64,000 nucleotides of DNA from SZUA-36 sp963759155 (GCA_963759155.1 CAVWXX010000016.1:124001-188000); one strand, 5' to 3'; numbered from the stretch's first letter, positions 1 through 9,712 are shown. The notes: generated from the sequence alone by a model not told the origin. Made by a program: numbers and translations.

Positions 1-197
1 TAAATTGAAGCGGAATAATATAAACGCTTCAAATGTTCATCGAGGCGGAAAAATGCCGGACCCTGTGGTGTTTTGTACGCACGAATCCCCTCAAATACCG
101 AGGAACCGTAGTGCAACGCATGACTCAGGACATGAACCGTGCAATCTTCAAAATTGCGCATTTCACCGTTGAACCAGATTTTGTATTTAATACCCAT
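1..197 (-). CDS. ilvE: branched-chain amino acid aminotransferase, N-terminal part (cut by window edge)
   Basis: The first 65 codons of a class IV (fold type IV) PLP aminotransferase read leftwards from an ATG at 197 and run off the window start. The segment HVLSHALHYGSSVFEGIRAY (residues 22-41) followed by FFRLDEHLKRL is the characteristic N-terminal signature of IlvE, which carries out the last step of valine, leucine and isoleucine synthesis, or the first step of their breakdown, in the cytoplasm. The catalytic lysine lies beyond the edge and cannot be checked. It is divergent from the metal exporter at 447, so the 198-446 stretch should hold its promoter. A D-amino acid or 4-amino-4-deoxychorismate relative is possible but less likely from this signature. 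Confidence 0.88.
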   Translation of the reverse strand, partial: MGIKYKIWFNGEMRNFEDCTVHVLSHALHYGSSVFEGIRAYKTPQGPAFFRLDEHLKRLYYSASI

Positions 198-215
198 TTC
201 GTTTAATTCCGTTTT

Positions 216-446
216 ATGCTTTCGCGTTTGAAGTGCCCAGTATCCAACCATGTAGTGGCCAGTTCAAGTAACATTTGCAGTGTATTTGACGCATATCATT
301 CCAGCCGTCCTGGAAAGGAAATATTTGTGTATTTCAGGTGGCTCAGCGCGGCTGGCATGGACGCTGATGCATTGTTGTTATCGCTAATCAATGCCAGAAT
401 GATTGACTTGACTGACAAAGCACAACGAAACATTCAGAAGCAATAA
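216..446 (+). CDS. possible small protein upstream of the CDF exporter, unrecognised
   Basis: An open frame of 76 codons ends with TAA directly abutting the ATG of the cation exporter at 447. I recognise no family. The C-terminal half, with ALLLSLINARMIDLTDKAQ, looks like a protein helix, whereas the N-terminal half is rich in Ser and Cys and looks random. There is no clear ribosome binding site before the ATG at 216. It may be a leader peptide translationally coupled to the exporter or simply an open stretch in the divergent promoter region shared with ilvE. Confidence 0.25.
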   Translation: MLSRLKCPVSNHVVASSSNICSVFDAYHSSRPGKEIFVYFRWLSAAGMDADALLLSLINARMIDLTDKAQRNIQKQ

Positions 447-1361
447 ATGAACCGGGAATCACACCATCATCACCATCACGCCGCACCGGATTACAACCGG
501 GCTTTTGCAGTTGGCGTAGCACTCAATGTGATTTTCGTGCTGGTCGAGGTCTTTTATGGCGTGATGGCCAACTCACTGGCATTGATCACCGATGCGGGTC
601 ATAACCTGAGTGACGTGATGGGTTTGTTGCTGGCATGGGGGGCTAATTACCTCGCCGGCAAACAACCATCAGCGCGACGGACTTACGGCTACTCCCGCGC
701 CACTATCCTGGCCTCCATGTTCAGTGGCTTCCTGTTGCTGGCGGCTGTTTCGGTCATCAGTTGGGAGGCCATTAACCGGTTTTTCACGCCTTCAGAACCT
801 GTCGGTCAGACCATCATGGTGGTAGCCGGCATCGGTGTATTGATCAATGCGGTTACCGCCTGGTTGTTTGTTTCCGGAAAGGATCATGACCTCAATATAC
901 GTGGTGCCTATCTGCACATGGCGGCCGATGCGCTGGTGTCACTCGGTGTGGTCGTATCCGGGTTTGTGATCTGGAAGTTCGGCTTGAAATGGTTTGACCC
1001 GTTGAGCAGCCTTTTGATCGCAGTGGTCATTTTCTGGTCTACCTGGGGCTTGTTACGTGACTCGCTCAACCTGGCCATTGATGGGGTACCACGTAGTGTA
1101 GACCCAACAGCGGTACGCGATTGGTTATCTGCCCAAACGGGTGTTGATGGTATGCATGACCTGCATATCTGGCCCATCAGCACGACCGAGACTGCCTTGA
1201 CTGCTCACCTGCTGATGTCCAACCCGCCAAAAAATGATGAGTTTCTTCATTACCTGGCATTACAGCTGCAGGAAAGGTTCAAAATTTCACACGCGACATT
1301 CCAGATTGAGCGGGGTGATGATGAACTCACCTGTAAGCAGTCGCACAATTGCGCTGAATGA
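447..1361 (+). CDS. CDF family divalent cation exporter (CzcD/ZitB type)
   Basis: A 304-residue cation diffusion facilitator that would export Zn2+ or related divalent metals across the inner membrane in exchange for protons. It has six hydrophobic segments and the two metal-binding HxxxD motifs of the ZitB/CzcD group: H52/D56 in DAGHNLSD (TM2) and H157/D161 in HMAADALVS (TM5). The C-terminal cytoplasmic ferredoxin-like domain (about 210-300) contains DLHIWPIST, which is typical of the family. The N-terminus carries six consecutive histidines (residues 6-11), a natural metal-binding tail as seen in several zinc exporters. It starts directly after the small open frame at 216-446. Metal specificity cannot be settled from the sequence. 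Confidence 0.93.
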   Translation: MNRESHHHHHHAAPDYNRAFAVGVALNVIFVLVEVFYGVMANSLALITDAGHNLSDVMGLLLAWGANYLAGKQPSARRTYGYSRATILASMFSGFLLLAAVSVISWEAINRFFTPSEPVGQTIMVVAGIGVLINAVTAWLFVSGKDHDLNIRGAYLHMAADALVSLGVVVSGFVIWKFGLKWFDPLSSLLIAVVIFWSTWGLLRDSLNLAIDGVPRSVDPTAVRDWLSAQTGVDGMHDLHIWPISTTETALTAHLLMSNPPKNDEFLHYLALQLQERFKISHATFQIERGDDELTCKQSHNCAE

Positions 1362-1423
1362 AGACCCGGAAGTTTACTGATAACCTTCGGTTAAATGAAT
1401 AGACACGGACAGAGGAGAGCCTG

Positions 1424-3253
1424 GTGACAGACAGTTTTTTCATGCAAGCATTTGTGTACCTGGCAGCAGCGGTCATTGCCGTTCCCATCGCAAAACGCCT
1501 GGGGCTTGGATCAGCGCTTGGTTACCTGCTGGCCGGACTCATCATTGGTCCGAACCTGTTGTCACTTGTAGGGAGTGAAGGTCAGGATGTCATGCATTTT
1601 GCCGAGTTTGGCGTGGTGCTGATGCTTTTTCTTGTCGGTCTTGAGCTTCAACCATCCATTTTGTGGCGAATGCGGGTGCCCATTATTGGTCTGGGTGGTT
1701 TGCAGGTCGTCGTCACCACGCTCGTCATTGCTCTTTTATGTGCGTTTTGGGGGTTTGAATGGCAAACGGCACTCACTATCGGCCTGGTTTTCTCAATGTC
1801 ATCGACGGCCATTGTGCTGCAGACACTGGATGAAAAAAGCTGGTTAAAGACCGTCGCGGGCAAGAGCGGTTTTTCTGTCCTGCTCTTTCAGGATGTAGCA
1901 GTCATCTTCATGCTGGCGGCCATACCATTCCTGGCAATACCCGAATTCATCGGTGATGGACAACTTTTGCAGCACGCCTCAAACACAGCAGAGTCTGAGC
2001 CGCCACAATGGCTGAGTGCATTGTCCGTCCTGGGTGTGGTGGCCTTGATCGTTCTGGCAGGCCGCTTCTTGACCCGACCGGTGTTTCGTTACATTGCAAA
2101 GACCCGCAGTGGCGAAATTTTCATTGCTACCGCGCTTTTGCTGATTATTGCAATCACCCTGGCCATGGGTGCGGTCGGGCTGTCACCGGCTTTGGGTACT
2201 TTTGTTGCTGGCGTGGTGATGGCAGAAAGTGAATTCCGGCACGAGTTGGAGGTCAGTATCGAGCCATTCAAGGGCCTGCTGTTGGGTCTGTTCTTTATTG
2301 CTGTAGGCGCGAGTATTGATCTGGGCACCCTGGTATCCGAGCCATTTTTTATTGCGGGCCTCGTGCTGGGTCTGATGGCCCTCAAATTTGTTGTGCTGCT
2401 GATTCTTGGTCGTGTATTCAAGCTGCAGCTTGCAGATAACCTGATGTTCAGTTTCTTACTCGCCCAGGGCGGCGAGTTTGCCTTTCTGCTGATCTCATTT
2501 GCCTTAAAAACCCATGCACTCAATCTCGAACTTGCCAACCTGCTGGTCCTGGTGGTTGCGCTTTCCATGGTGCTGACACCCATTGCCATTATTATGTTTG
2601 AAAAGTTTATACAGCCACGTTTGATCAGTACCTGTGATGAGCGTGAGGATGATGAAATTGATGATGCTGATAACCCGGTGATCATTGCCGGGTTCGGCCG
2701 GTTCGGGCAGGTGGTTGCACGTCTGCTCAAAGCAAGCGGCTTTGAATCAACATTGCTGGATCATGATGCCGGTCAGATCGAATTAACCGGTCGCTTCGGT
2801 AACCGGGTGTTTTATGGTGATGCTGCCAATGTAGAGCTGTTGAGGGCGGCGGGTGCCGATCAAGCGCGTTTGCTGGTCATCGCCATTGACGACCGTGGCA
2901 AGGCAATCAAGATGATACACAGTGTCCGCATGCAATTTCCTGAGCTGAAGATTCTGGCGCGGGCTTACGACCGGACACATGCCTATGAACTCATCCATGC
3001 GGGTGCGGACTATATTGCCCGTGAGACCTTTGGTTCGGCGCTTGCCATGGGTGAAGAGGCACTCAAACTGCTGGGAGTTAAGAATGAACGCGCAAAACAC
3101 ATGGTCGAGAGTTTTGACAAACACGACACCGAGGGTATGCACAAACTCTCGGAAGTATGGGGTGATGATCACGAGTACGGCTTACGGGTTCGCCAGAACC
3201 TTGAAGACCTCGAATACGTACTACGGACAGATCAGGACTCAAAAGAGGCATGA
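1424..3253 (+). CDS. CPA2 monovalent cation:H+ antiporter, KefB/KefC-like
   Basis: A 609-residue inner-membrane antiporter of the CPA2 family with about 12 hydrophobic segments (residues 1-390) followed by an RCK/TrkA-N nucleotide-binding domain (about 415-530). The Rossmann motif GFGRFGQVVARLL lies near residue 420. By family knowledge it exchanges K+ (or Na+) for protons and is gated by glutathione adducts or nucleotides. The start is GTG at 1424, preceded by AGAGGAG at a good distance. The KefF/KefG flavoprotein partners are not adjacent. It follows the CDF exporter by 62 nt and could be co-transcribed with it. Confidence 0.9.
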   Translation: MTDSFFMQAFVYLAAAVIAVPIAKRLGLGSALGYLLAGLIIGPNLLSLVGSEGQDVMHFAEFGVVLMLFLVGLELQPSILWRMRVPIIGLGGLQVVVTTLVIALLCAFWGFEWQTALTIGLVFSMSSTAIVLQTLDEKSWLKTVAGKSGFSVLLFQDVAVIFMLAAIPFLAIPEFIGDGQLLQHASNTAESEPPQWLSALSVLGVVALIVLAGRFLTRPVFRYIAKTRSGEIFIATALLLIIAITLAMGAVGLSPALGTFVAGVVMAESEFRHELEVSIEPFKGLLLGLFFIAVGASIDLGTLVSEPFFIAGLVLGLMALKFVVLLILGRVFKLQLADNLMFSFLLAQGGEFAFLLISFALKTHALNLELANLLVLVVALSMVLTPIAIIMFEKFIQPRLISTCDEREDDEIDDADNPVIIAGFGRFGQVVARLLKASGFESTLLDHDAGQIELTGRFGNRVFYGDAANVELLRAAGADQARLLVIAIDDRGKAIKMIHSVRMQFPELKILARAYDRTHAYELIHAGADYIARETFGSALAMGEEALKLLGVKNERAKHMVESFDKHDTEGMHKLSEVWGDDHEYGLRVRQNLEDLEYVLRTDQDSKEA

Positions 3254-3430
3254 ACTACCGGTTTTACTGCGGGAACGGGTTTGATCAATTGCATGACGCC
3301 CGCGCGATAGCGGTCGTATCCCGGTAAGAAAAATAACAAAGTGCAGATCAGGCTTATTTCGGCAGCAAAGATAAACCGGGTTCCTGTATCCTTCGACGCT
3401 TCACTGGAAAACTAAATTACAAGGCTTTTT

Positions 3431-5878
3431 ATGTCCCGTTACTACACCTGCTTACTTTATGTTGCCTTGCTGCTTGTCGCTGTCCCATCAACCGATGCCG
3501 CCATTCGGCAGACCAAGGGTGATTTCGAGGACAGGTTTCGACAACTCGATGAGGTACTGCCAACGGCAAATAGTTACCGGACTGCAGGCGGTGAACCCGG
3601 TCATGCATACTGGCAACAGAAAGTGAGCTATGAGATCGATGCCAGGCTTATCGAAAACACCCGTCGCATTGAAGCCAGTGAACGAATCACCTACACCAAT
3701 AACAGTCCTGACACGATGCGTTTTTTATGGCTGCAACTGGACCAGAATCGCTTCCGAACGGATTCCATGGCCGAACTGACCCAGGTTTTTGCTGATAGCA
3801 GTCGACGTGGACCCAAGCTGGAAGATCGTGAAGAAGATAAACCACCACAGATCAGCCTGGATGAATTGCGGCGCCAGCAGTTCCTCGCCGACAACGAGAC
3901 CGGCTACCAGATTATTGATGTGCGTAGCGGCGGCAGTGAGATGGCACACACGATAGTCGGCACGCTGATGAGGGTTGATCTGTCACGCCCGCTTGGCCCG
4001 GGACAAGCGGTGGAGTTCACCATTGAATTCGCCTTCAATATCGTGGAGGAGGATGCGGTTTCTGCGCGTTCAGGATATGAACATTTTCCTGAGGATGAAC
4101 GGGAGGGTGGCAATGACATTTTCCTGCTGGCCCAGTGGTTCCCGCGTCTGCATGCCTATACGGACTACGAAGGCTGGACCAATAAGGAGTTCCTGGGCCG
4201 TGGCGAGTTCACACTCGAATTCGGTGACTACAGCGTGGATATTACCGTGCCTGCTGACCACATCGTTTCTTCAACCGGGGTGTTGCAGAACCCGCGTGAT
4301 GTGCTGACCCGCACCCAGATAAAGCGTCTTGCACAGGCTGAAAAAGCCGACAAGCCGGTTTTTATCGTGACTCCCGAGGAAGCTCTGGACAACGAGAAAG
4401 AGGCAACAAGGAAGACAAGTACCTGGCGTTTCAAGGCAGATAATGTGCGCGATTTCGCCTGGGCATCGTCGCGCAAGTTTATCTGGGACGCGCAGGCTTA
4501 TCACCAGGGCGGCGATGTACAGCCCATGGTGATGGCGATGTCCTTTTACCCCAAAGAAGGCGAGCCATTGTGGTCCAAGTATTCCACAGCCGCCGTCATC
4601 CACACGATGAAGGTCTACTCCCGCTTCTCTTTTGACTACCCCTATCCGGTGGCGCAATCGGTGAACGGTCCAGTTGGTGGAATGGAATATCCGATGATCA
4701 CTTTCAACGGGCCGCGCACGGATGAGCAGGATGATGGCGAACGAACCTATAGCCAGGCCGAGAAACGTTTTCTGGTTGGCGTGGTTATTCACGAGGTCGG
4801 TCACATCTATTTCCCGATGACGGTCAACTCTGATGAGCGTCAATGGACCTGGATGGATGAGGGCCTGAATAGTTTCCTCGACGCCATGGCCGGACTGGAG
4901 TGGGACCCGGATATCCCGTGGAAAGTCGAACCGCGAGACATGGTGGATTATATGAAATCCGAGGACCAGGTACCTATCATGACCCAGTCTGACAGCGTTT
5001 TGCGGCTGGGTCCCAATGCCTACGGCAAGCCCGCAGCTGCTCTGATGATACTTCGTGAGACCATACTCGGCCGGGAGCTGTTTGACTTTGCTTTCAGGGA
5101 GTACTCACGCCGGTGGCGTTTCAAGCGACCCACGCCCGCTGATTTCTTCCGTACCATGGAGGAGGCCTCCGGTGTGGACCTGGACTGGTTCTGGCGCGGC
5201 TGGTTTTATTCCACCGACCACGTTGATCTGTCCATCGACCGTATCTGGAAACTACGTCTTGATACGAAGGATCCGGATATCGATTTCGAGCGCCGCCGGC
5301 AGGAGGAAAAAGACAAGCCTTATTCGCTGATTGTTGAGCGTAATCGCGCCGAGCGTAAGTTGTGGATAGAGAGCAATCCTGAGATCCGTGATTTCTATGA
5401 TGAAAACGACCGTTTTACGGTCACCAACAAGGAAAGAAACGAGTACCGTAAATTCTTGCAGGAACTGGAGGACTGGGAGGTGGCGGCACTGGAGCGCGCG
5501 TTGGCTGAAGATAAGCACTACTACGTTCTGGAGTTTTCCAACCACGGAGGCCTGGTCATGCCTTTGATACTGCAGCTGACCTACGCCGAAGGGGACAGCG
5601 AGATGATGCGCATACCGGCCGAGATCTGGCGCCGCAATGCTAAATCTGTCAAGAAACTGATTGTTACCGACCGGGAACTCACCCAGGTGGTCATCGACCC
5701 GCGCTGGGAAACAGCCGATGTTGATATGGAAAACAACCACTATCCCCGCCGTATTATTCCCTCGCGTATTGAGGCCTTTAAATCACCCGAGAAAGAAGGT
5801 CTTGAGCAGCGTGACATTATGCAGGACATCAAGACCGAGATTGAAACATCAGACAAGGACGAAAAGAAAAAAGAATGA
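3431..5878 (+). CDS. secreted M1 family zinc metallopeptidase
   Basis: An 815-residue protein with a signal peptide (residues 1-23, ending PSTDAA) and the M1 (gluzincin) catalytic site: HEVGH at 454-458 and the third zinc ligand E477 in WMDEGLN, spaced as in the family. The substrate-recognition motif is GGMEYP (about 415-421), a variant of the usual GxMEN found in many bacterial periplasmic M1 proteins. The tail (about 620-815) is highly charged and ends in a lysine-rich stretch. It should act as an aminopeptidase outside the cytoplasm. It overlaps the DUF6702 gene by ATGA and so probably forms a two-gene operon with it. Confidence 0.93.
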   Translation: MSRYYTCLLYVALLLVAVPSTDAAIRQTKGDFEDRFRQLDEVLPTANSYRTAGGEPGHAYWQQKVSYEIDARLIENTRRIEASERITYTNNSPDTMRFLWLQLDQNRFRTDSMAELTQVFADSSRRGPKLEDREEDKPPQISLDELRRQQFLADNETGYQIIDVRSGGSEMAHTIVGTLMRVDLSRPLGPGQAVEFTIEFAFNIVEEDAVSARSGYEHFPEDEREGGNDIFLLAQWFPRLHAYTDYEGWTNKEFLGRGEFTLEFGDYSVDITVPADHIVSSTGVLQNPRDVLTRTQIKRLAQAEKADKPVFIVTPEEALDNEKEATRKTSTWRFKADNVRDFAWASSRKFIWDAQAYHQGGDVQPMVMAMSFYPKEGEPLWSKYSTAAVIHTMKVYSRFSFDYPYPVAQSVNGPVGGMEYPMITFNGPRTDEQDDGERTYSQAEKRFLVGVVIHEVGHIYFPMTVNSDERQWTWMDEGLNSFLDAMAGLEWDPDIPWKVEPRDMVDYMKSEDQVPIMTQSDSVLRLGPNAYGKPAAALMILRETILGRELFDFAFREYSRRWRFKRPTPADFFRTMEEASGVDLDWFWRGWFYSTDHVDLSIDRIWKLRLDTKDPDIDFERRRQEEKDKPYSLIVERNRAERKLWIESNPEIRDFYDENDRFTVTNKERNEYRKFLQELEDWEVAALERALAEDKHYYVLEFSNHGGLVMPLILQLTYAEGDSEMMRIPAEIWRRNAKSVKKLIVTDRELTQVVIDPRWETADVDMENNHYPRRIIPSRIEAFKSPEKEGLEQRDIMQDIKTEIETSDKDEKKKE

Positions 5879-6381
5879 CGGCCTGGTTGAAGCTAGCCCT
5901 GTTTGCGATTTTGTTGTTTTCGCTGCAGCAGGCCTGGGCGCACCAGCAGAAAGAGGCGATTACCCGTGTCCTGTTCAACCCGCGCACCAGTAACATCGAG
6001 GTCATGCATCGATTCCTGTTGCACGATGCCGAGCACGCGGTGAAGGAACTGCGTCATGGTGATTCCGACATAATCAGCTCAGCTGAGGATCAGGCGTTTT
6101 TTTCTGAATACGTATTTCAGCACTTTTCAATGGCTGATCAGGATGGCAGGGTTCTGCCTCTGAACCCCGTAGGTCATGAGATCGAAGGGCGGTTTTTTTG
6201 GGTCTATCTCGAAACGGCGATACCGGAAAACGTGGAATCGCTCACCCTCCGACATGACAGTCTGCGAGACATTTGGCCCGAGCAGGTTAACCTGGTAAAT
6301 GTTGAGCGCAATGGCAATGTGCAAAGTGCGACGTTTATGGGTGGCAGCACGGAGCTGAGCATCGAATTAAGCCGCCAGTGA
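5875..6381 (+). CDS. DUF6702 family secreted protein
   Basis: A 168-residue protein with a signal peptide (cleavage after AWA, about residue 22) that resembles DUF6702, a small exported beta-rich domain of unknown function. Its start codon overlaps the M1 peptidase stop as ATGA, implying translational coupling. DUF6702 genes next to M1 peptidases are a recurring arrangement to my knowledge, so it may be an accessory or inhibitory partner of the peptidase. The function itself is unknown. Confidence 0.75.
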   Translation: MTAWLKLALFAILLFSLQQAWAHQQKEAITRVLFNPRTSNIEVMHRFLLHDAEHAVKELRHGDSDIISSAEDQAFFSEYVFQHFSMADQDGRVLPLNPVGHEIEGRFFWVYLETAIPENVESLTLRHDSLRDIWPEQVNLVNVERNGNVQSATFMGGSTELSIELSRQ

Positions 6382-6401
6382 GGCTGGGGTGACCAGCCTC
6401 A
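6379..6401. terminator. hairpin between convergent genes
   Basis: A perfect 9-bp stem (TGAGGCTGG/CCAGCCTCA, 5-nt loop) starts inside the stop codon of the DUF6702 gene and lies between it and the convergent M20 gene. There is no T-run, so it is a weak candidate for a bidirectional terminator. Confidence 0.45.
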
Positions 6402-6409
6402 CCGTGTAG

Positions 6410-7831
6410 TTAGCTTCGTTTGCAATGATCCACTATCACTTGAGCGACACAGGTTGTGAGTTTACGTGCAAATGGAATATGCAAAAACTCGTTAGGGCCA
6501 TGCGCATTGGATTGCGGTCCAAGTACGCCGGTGATCATGAATTGTGCCTCGGGGAAGAAATCACCCAGCATGGCCATGAACGGAATCGTGCCACCTTCAC
6601 CCATGTACATGACACCACGGCCATAGCTTTCCTGTGAGGCTTTCTCGAGTGACGCATGCAGCCAGGGTGCGATTTCAGGCGCATTCCAGCCGGTTGCCGC
6701 GTGATCGAGCTCAAAGCTGACTTTTGCGTTACTAGGTGGATCAACTTCAAGCGCTTTTTTGATGGCCAGGCTGGCCGCTTCACCATCCACGGTGGCCGGT
6801 ATACGCATTGAAAGCTTCAATGCCGAATAAGGACGTAGCACGTTGCCGGCGGAATCCAGTTCGGGCATACCGCCAACACCGGTATACGACAAGGCCGGCC
6901 GCCAGGTACGGTTGAGAATGCGTTCTACATTATTGGCTGCCATCGGCTCGACACCTTCGACAAAAGGATAGGCTTCCCAGACGCTGTCGCCCAGTGCCTC
7001 GGCCATGGCCTGTGTCTGTTGCATACGCTGTTCGGGAATATCCGCGTACAGGTCTTTCAATATGACCGTACCGGTTTTTTCATCTTCAAGCCGGCTGACC
7101 AGTTGGCGCAAAACACGGAAGCTGGAAGGAACGACACCCGAGGCATAGCCCGAATGAACACCTTCTTTCAGTACATCGGCGCGCAGGGTGCCTGCGGCCA
7201 TGCCGCGCAAAGAGACCGTCAGCCATAACTGCTCGTAGTTGCCGGCGCCGGAATCCAGGCAAATCACCAGCGACGGTGTGCCTATCTGTTCTCTTAGGTG
7301 GTCGATATAAAATGGCAGGTCATAGCTACCGGATTCTTCACAGGCTTCGATGATGACCACGATACGTGCATGTGGTAAACCCTGTTTTTGCACGGCCATG
7401 ATGGCTGCCAGGGAACTGTAGGCTGCATAACCGTCGTCTGCGCCGCCACGGCCATAAAGTTTTCCATCCTTTATCACGGGTTTCCATGGCCCGAGGTCAT
7501 CGGCCCAGCCGGTCATTTCCGGTTGTTTATCGAGGTGACCATACATCAGGATGGTGTCATCGGCGTCAACATCGCCCTGTGCCGGTATTTCCATAAATAT
7601 GAGCGGTGTTCGCCCTTCAAGGCGGACGATGTCCAATGTCATGCCCTTGACGTCCTGGGCTTTACACCAACTGAAGATCTGCTGAACGGCATCCTCCATA
7701 TAACCGTGTTCCTGCCAGTCAGCGTCAAAATGTGGCGATTTGTTGGGAATCTTGATGTACTCAACTAGCTCGGGAACGATGGAGTCCATCCATATTTCGT
7801 CAATAAAACTTTGTGCAACTTTCTGATCCAT
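6410..7831 (-). CDS. M20 family metallopeptidase (cytosolic dipeptidase type)
   Basis: A 473-residue co-catalytic zinc peptidase of family M20. H99 and D101 in GHLDKQP, the bridging D132 in GRGGADDGY, and E165/E166 in EACEESGS form the conserved metal site. The central dimerisation domain spans about 220-360. There is no signal peptide, so it is probably cytosolic, hydrolysing dipeptides or other small peptides. It is divergent from the POT peptide transporter 183 nt away. This pairing suggests that imported peptides are hydrolysed by this enzyme. A carboxypeptidase or deacylase activity is not excluded. Confidence 0.92.
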   Translation of the reverse strand: MDQKVAQSFIDEIWMDSIVPELVEYIKIPNKSPHFDADWQEHGYMEDAVQQIFSWCKAQDVKGMTLDIVRLEGRTPLIFMEIPAQGDVDADDTILMYGHLDKQPEMTGWADDLGPWKPVIKDGKLYGRGGADDGYAAYSSLAAIMAVQKQGLPHARIVVIIEACEESGSYDLPFYIDHLREQIGTPSLVICLDSGAGNYEQLWLTVSLRGMAAGTLRADVLKEGVHSGYASGVVPSSFRVLRQLVSRLEDEKTGTVILKDLYADIPEQRMQQTQAMAEALGDSVWEAYPFVEGVEPMAANNVERILNRTWRPALSYTGVGGMPELDSAGNVLRPYSALKLSMRIPATVDGEAASLAIKKALEVDPPSNAKVSFELDHAATGWNAPEIAPWLHASLEKASQESYGRGVMYMGEGGTIPFMAMLGDFFPEAQFMITGVLGPQSNAHGPNEFLHIPFARKLTTCVAQVIVDHCKRS

Positions 7832-7951
7832 ATACTCGGCCTTGTAGTGATAATGATATTCCGATGATTATCGCACGCCTGCGAATGTGGGTGTAAACGT
7901 GATCTAAGAATATGCGATTGCTTGCGGGCAATGGTATGCTTGCCGTACTTT

Positions 7952-7974
7952 TTGCCACGGCTCAATCGTGGCAA
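7952..7974. promoter_or_regulatory. inverted repeat in the POT transporter leader
   Basis: TTGCCACG and CGTGGCAA form a perfect 8-bp inverted repeat separated by 7 nt, 40 nt upstream of the GTG start of the peptide transporter and in the divergent region shared with the M20 gene. It could be an operator or a leader hairpin; nothing identifies the regulator. Confidence 0.4.
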
Positions 7975-8014
7975 TCCGAAAATAATCACTTAAAACAGAT
8001 TTGGAGCTTCTAAC

Positions 8015-9550
8015 GTGACCAATCAAACAGATGGTGCTAACAGCCTGCAACCTAACTTGCCGGCAGGGGATTTCATGGGCCACCCCAAGGCCTTGTGGCA
8101 ATTATTCAATATCGAAATGTGGGAACGTTTTTCCTATTACGGAATGCGGGCCGTGTTGGCTGTATATGTCGCCACGACGTTTTTCGCACACCTGGGCGCC
8201 GGCGCAAATGCCGAGGCCAGCCTGGTTTACGGTGGCTATACCGCCCTGGTTTATGCGACCGGTATCGCTGGTGGCTACGTAGCTGACCGCATCCTGGGTT
8301 ATCAGCGGTCCATTCTGCTTGGCGCCATTATTATGGCTGCAGGTTTGTTTGTGCTCCTGATCGAGGATCTCACCTGGTTTCTTGTCGGTCTTTCACTGAT
8401 CGTTTCCGGTAACGGCCTGTTCAAGCCCAATATTTCGACAATGATTGGTAAGTTGTATGCGCCGGATGATGTTCGGCGTGATTCTGGTTTTACGATTTTC
8501 TATATGGGTATTAATCTTGGCGCGATGATTGCGCCAATCATTACCGCCTCGTGGATCGGTGCAACCTGGGGCCTGAAATGGGGCTTCTTTGCAGCCGGTA
8601 TTGGCATGATCCTGTCGACCCTGTTCCTCGAGGTCGCCAAGAAATCTCTCGGTCATGTTGGTCTGCCGGAGAAAGGCAAGGACGGCTGGGGTCGGTTTTT
8701 TGCAGTCGGCGCAGCCGCCATGGTTTTGGCGGGAATCGTTTACTTCCTGCTGTCGGAAAGCACCATTCTCGGTTATCTGCTGATTGCCATCATGGTGACG
8801 CTCATCGCCTATTTTGTCATTGCAGGCATCAGGTCAAAGAACAAGGTGCAGTTACATCGTTACATCGCCATGATCATTCTGTTTGCCGCCAACGCTTGTT
8901 TCTGGGCCTTGTTTGAGCAGGCAGGCAGCTCTTTGAACTTTTTTGCCCGCGAGTTTGTGACACCGATGTTCGGCACCATGGAAACCTGGCAGGCGGGTGG
9001 TTTTGGTGTTTTCCAGTCACTTAACCCGCTTTACATCCTGATTTTTGCACCGGTATTTGCCATGTTGTGGCCGAAGCTGGACCTGATGAATATGAACCCA
9101 TCCATTCCGCGCAAGTTTGCGTTGGGCCTGATACAGGTGGCATTGGGTTTCTACGTGCTGGTTTTTGCGATTGGCAATATGACCAATGCTGCCGGCCTCG
9201 TGCCATGGATTTTCCTTGCGATGACCTACTTGTTGCATACAACCGGTGAGCTTTGCCTGTCACCGATTGGTCTGAGCATGGTGACCAAACTGGCCGATGA
9301 GAAAGAGGTCGGTCTTGCCATGGGTGGCTGGTTCCTGTCTATCGCGATGGCACAGTATGTGGCTGGTATTATCGCTGCGCTGGCATCCGGCGGTACCAAT
9401 AGTGGCGGACACGGCGAGGAAACTGTTGCCGCAACCATTGGCCAGTATTCGGGTATTTATATGCAACTGTTCTGGATCGGACTCGTTGTAGGTATCATTT
9501 ACCTGGTGCTGGCACCCGTCATCAACAAGTTGATGCATGGCGTCAAATAA
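8015..9550 (+). CDS. POT/PTR family proton-coupled oligopeptide transporter
   Basis: A 511-residue major-facilitator protein of the proton-dependent oligopeptide transporter family, importing di- and tripeptides. The family signature NIEMWERFSYYGMRA lies near residues 32-46 and the second POT signature around FTIFYMGINLGAM near 165-180. About 12-14 hydrophobic segments cover the protein. It starts with GTG at 8015 behind a GGAG-type site (tttggagc). It is followed by a strong terminator and is divergent from the M20 peptidase, fitting a peptide uptake and hydrolysis unit. Confidence 0.95.
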   Translation: MTNQTDGANSLQPNLPAGDFMGHPKALWQLFNIEMWERFSYYGMRAVLAVYVATTFFAHLGAGANAEASLVYGGYTALVYATGIAGGYVADRILGYQRSILLGAIIMAAGLFVLLIEDLTWFLVGLSLIVSGNGLFKPNISTMIGKLYAPDDVRRDSGFTIFYMGINLGAMIAPIITASWIGATWGLKWGFFAAGIGMILSTLFLEVAKKSLGHVGLPEKGKDGWGRFFAVGAAAMVLAGIVYFLLSESTILGYLLIAIMVTLIAYFVIAGIRSKNKVQLHRYIAMIILFAANACFWALFEQAGSSLNFFAREFVTPMFGTMETWQAGGFGVFQSLNPLYILIFAPVFAMLWPKLDLMNMNPSIPRKFALGLIQVALGFYVLVFAIGNMTNAAGLVPWIFLAMTYLLHTTGELCLSPIGLSMVTKLADEKEVGLAMGGWFLSIAMAQYVAGIIAALASGGTNSGGHGEETVAATIGQYSGIYMQLFWIGLVVGIIYLVLAPVINKLMHGVK

Positions 9551-9573
9551 GGTTGATTGATATGTTGAAAAAG

Positions 9574-9599
9574 CCCCGGCCATAGCCGGGGTTTTTTTT
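9574..9599 (+). terminator. rho-independent terminator after the POT transporter
   Basis: A CCCCGGC/GCCGGGG stem with loop CATA is followed by eight T residues and preceded by a run of A, 24 nt after the POT transporter stop. Confidence 0.9.
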
Positions 9600-9712
9600 G
9601 CTTTCGGAAACCACAACCGGGTTGGATCAAGGGGCAAACTGGCAAGCTGCCCATAAAGTCTGTTATAACTAAGGCATAATAAATGTCATATCAGGGTTAA
9701 GTGAGGTCTGAG

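Noticed and set aside
462..479. Vector contamination suggested by a His6 tag
   Set aside because: The histidine codons are mixed, the frame continues into an ordinary CDF exporter, and flanking DNA shows no vector sequence.
2089..2730. 213-codon minus-strand frame inside the KefB/C-like gene
   Set aside because: Entirely antisense to a well-supported antiporter, rich in Ser, Arg and Thr as expected for a shadow frame.
4271..4843. 190-codon minus-strand frame inside the M1 peptidase gene
   Set aside because: Antisense to the catalytic domain; no recognisable domain.
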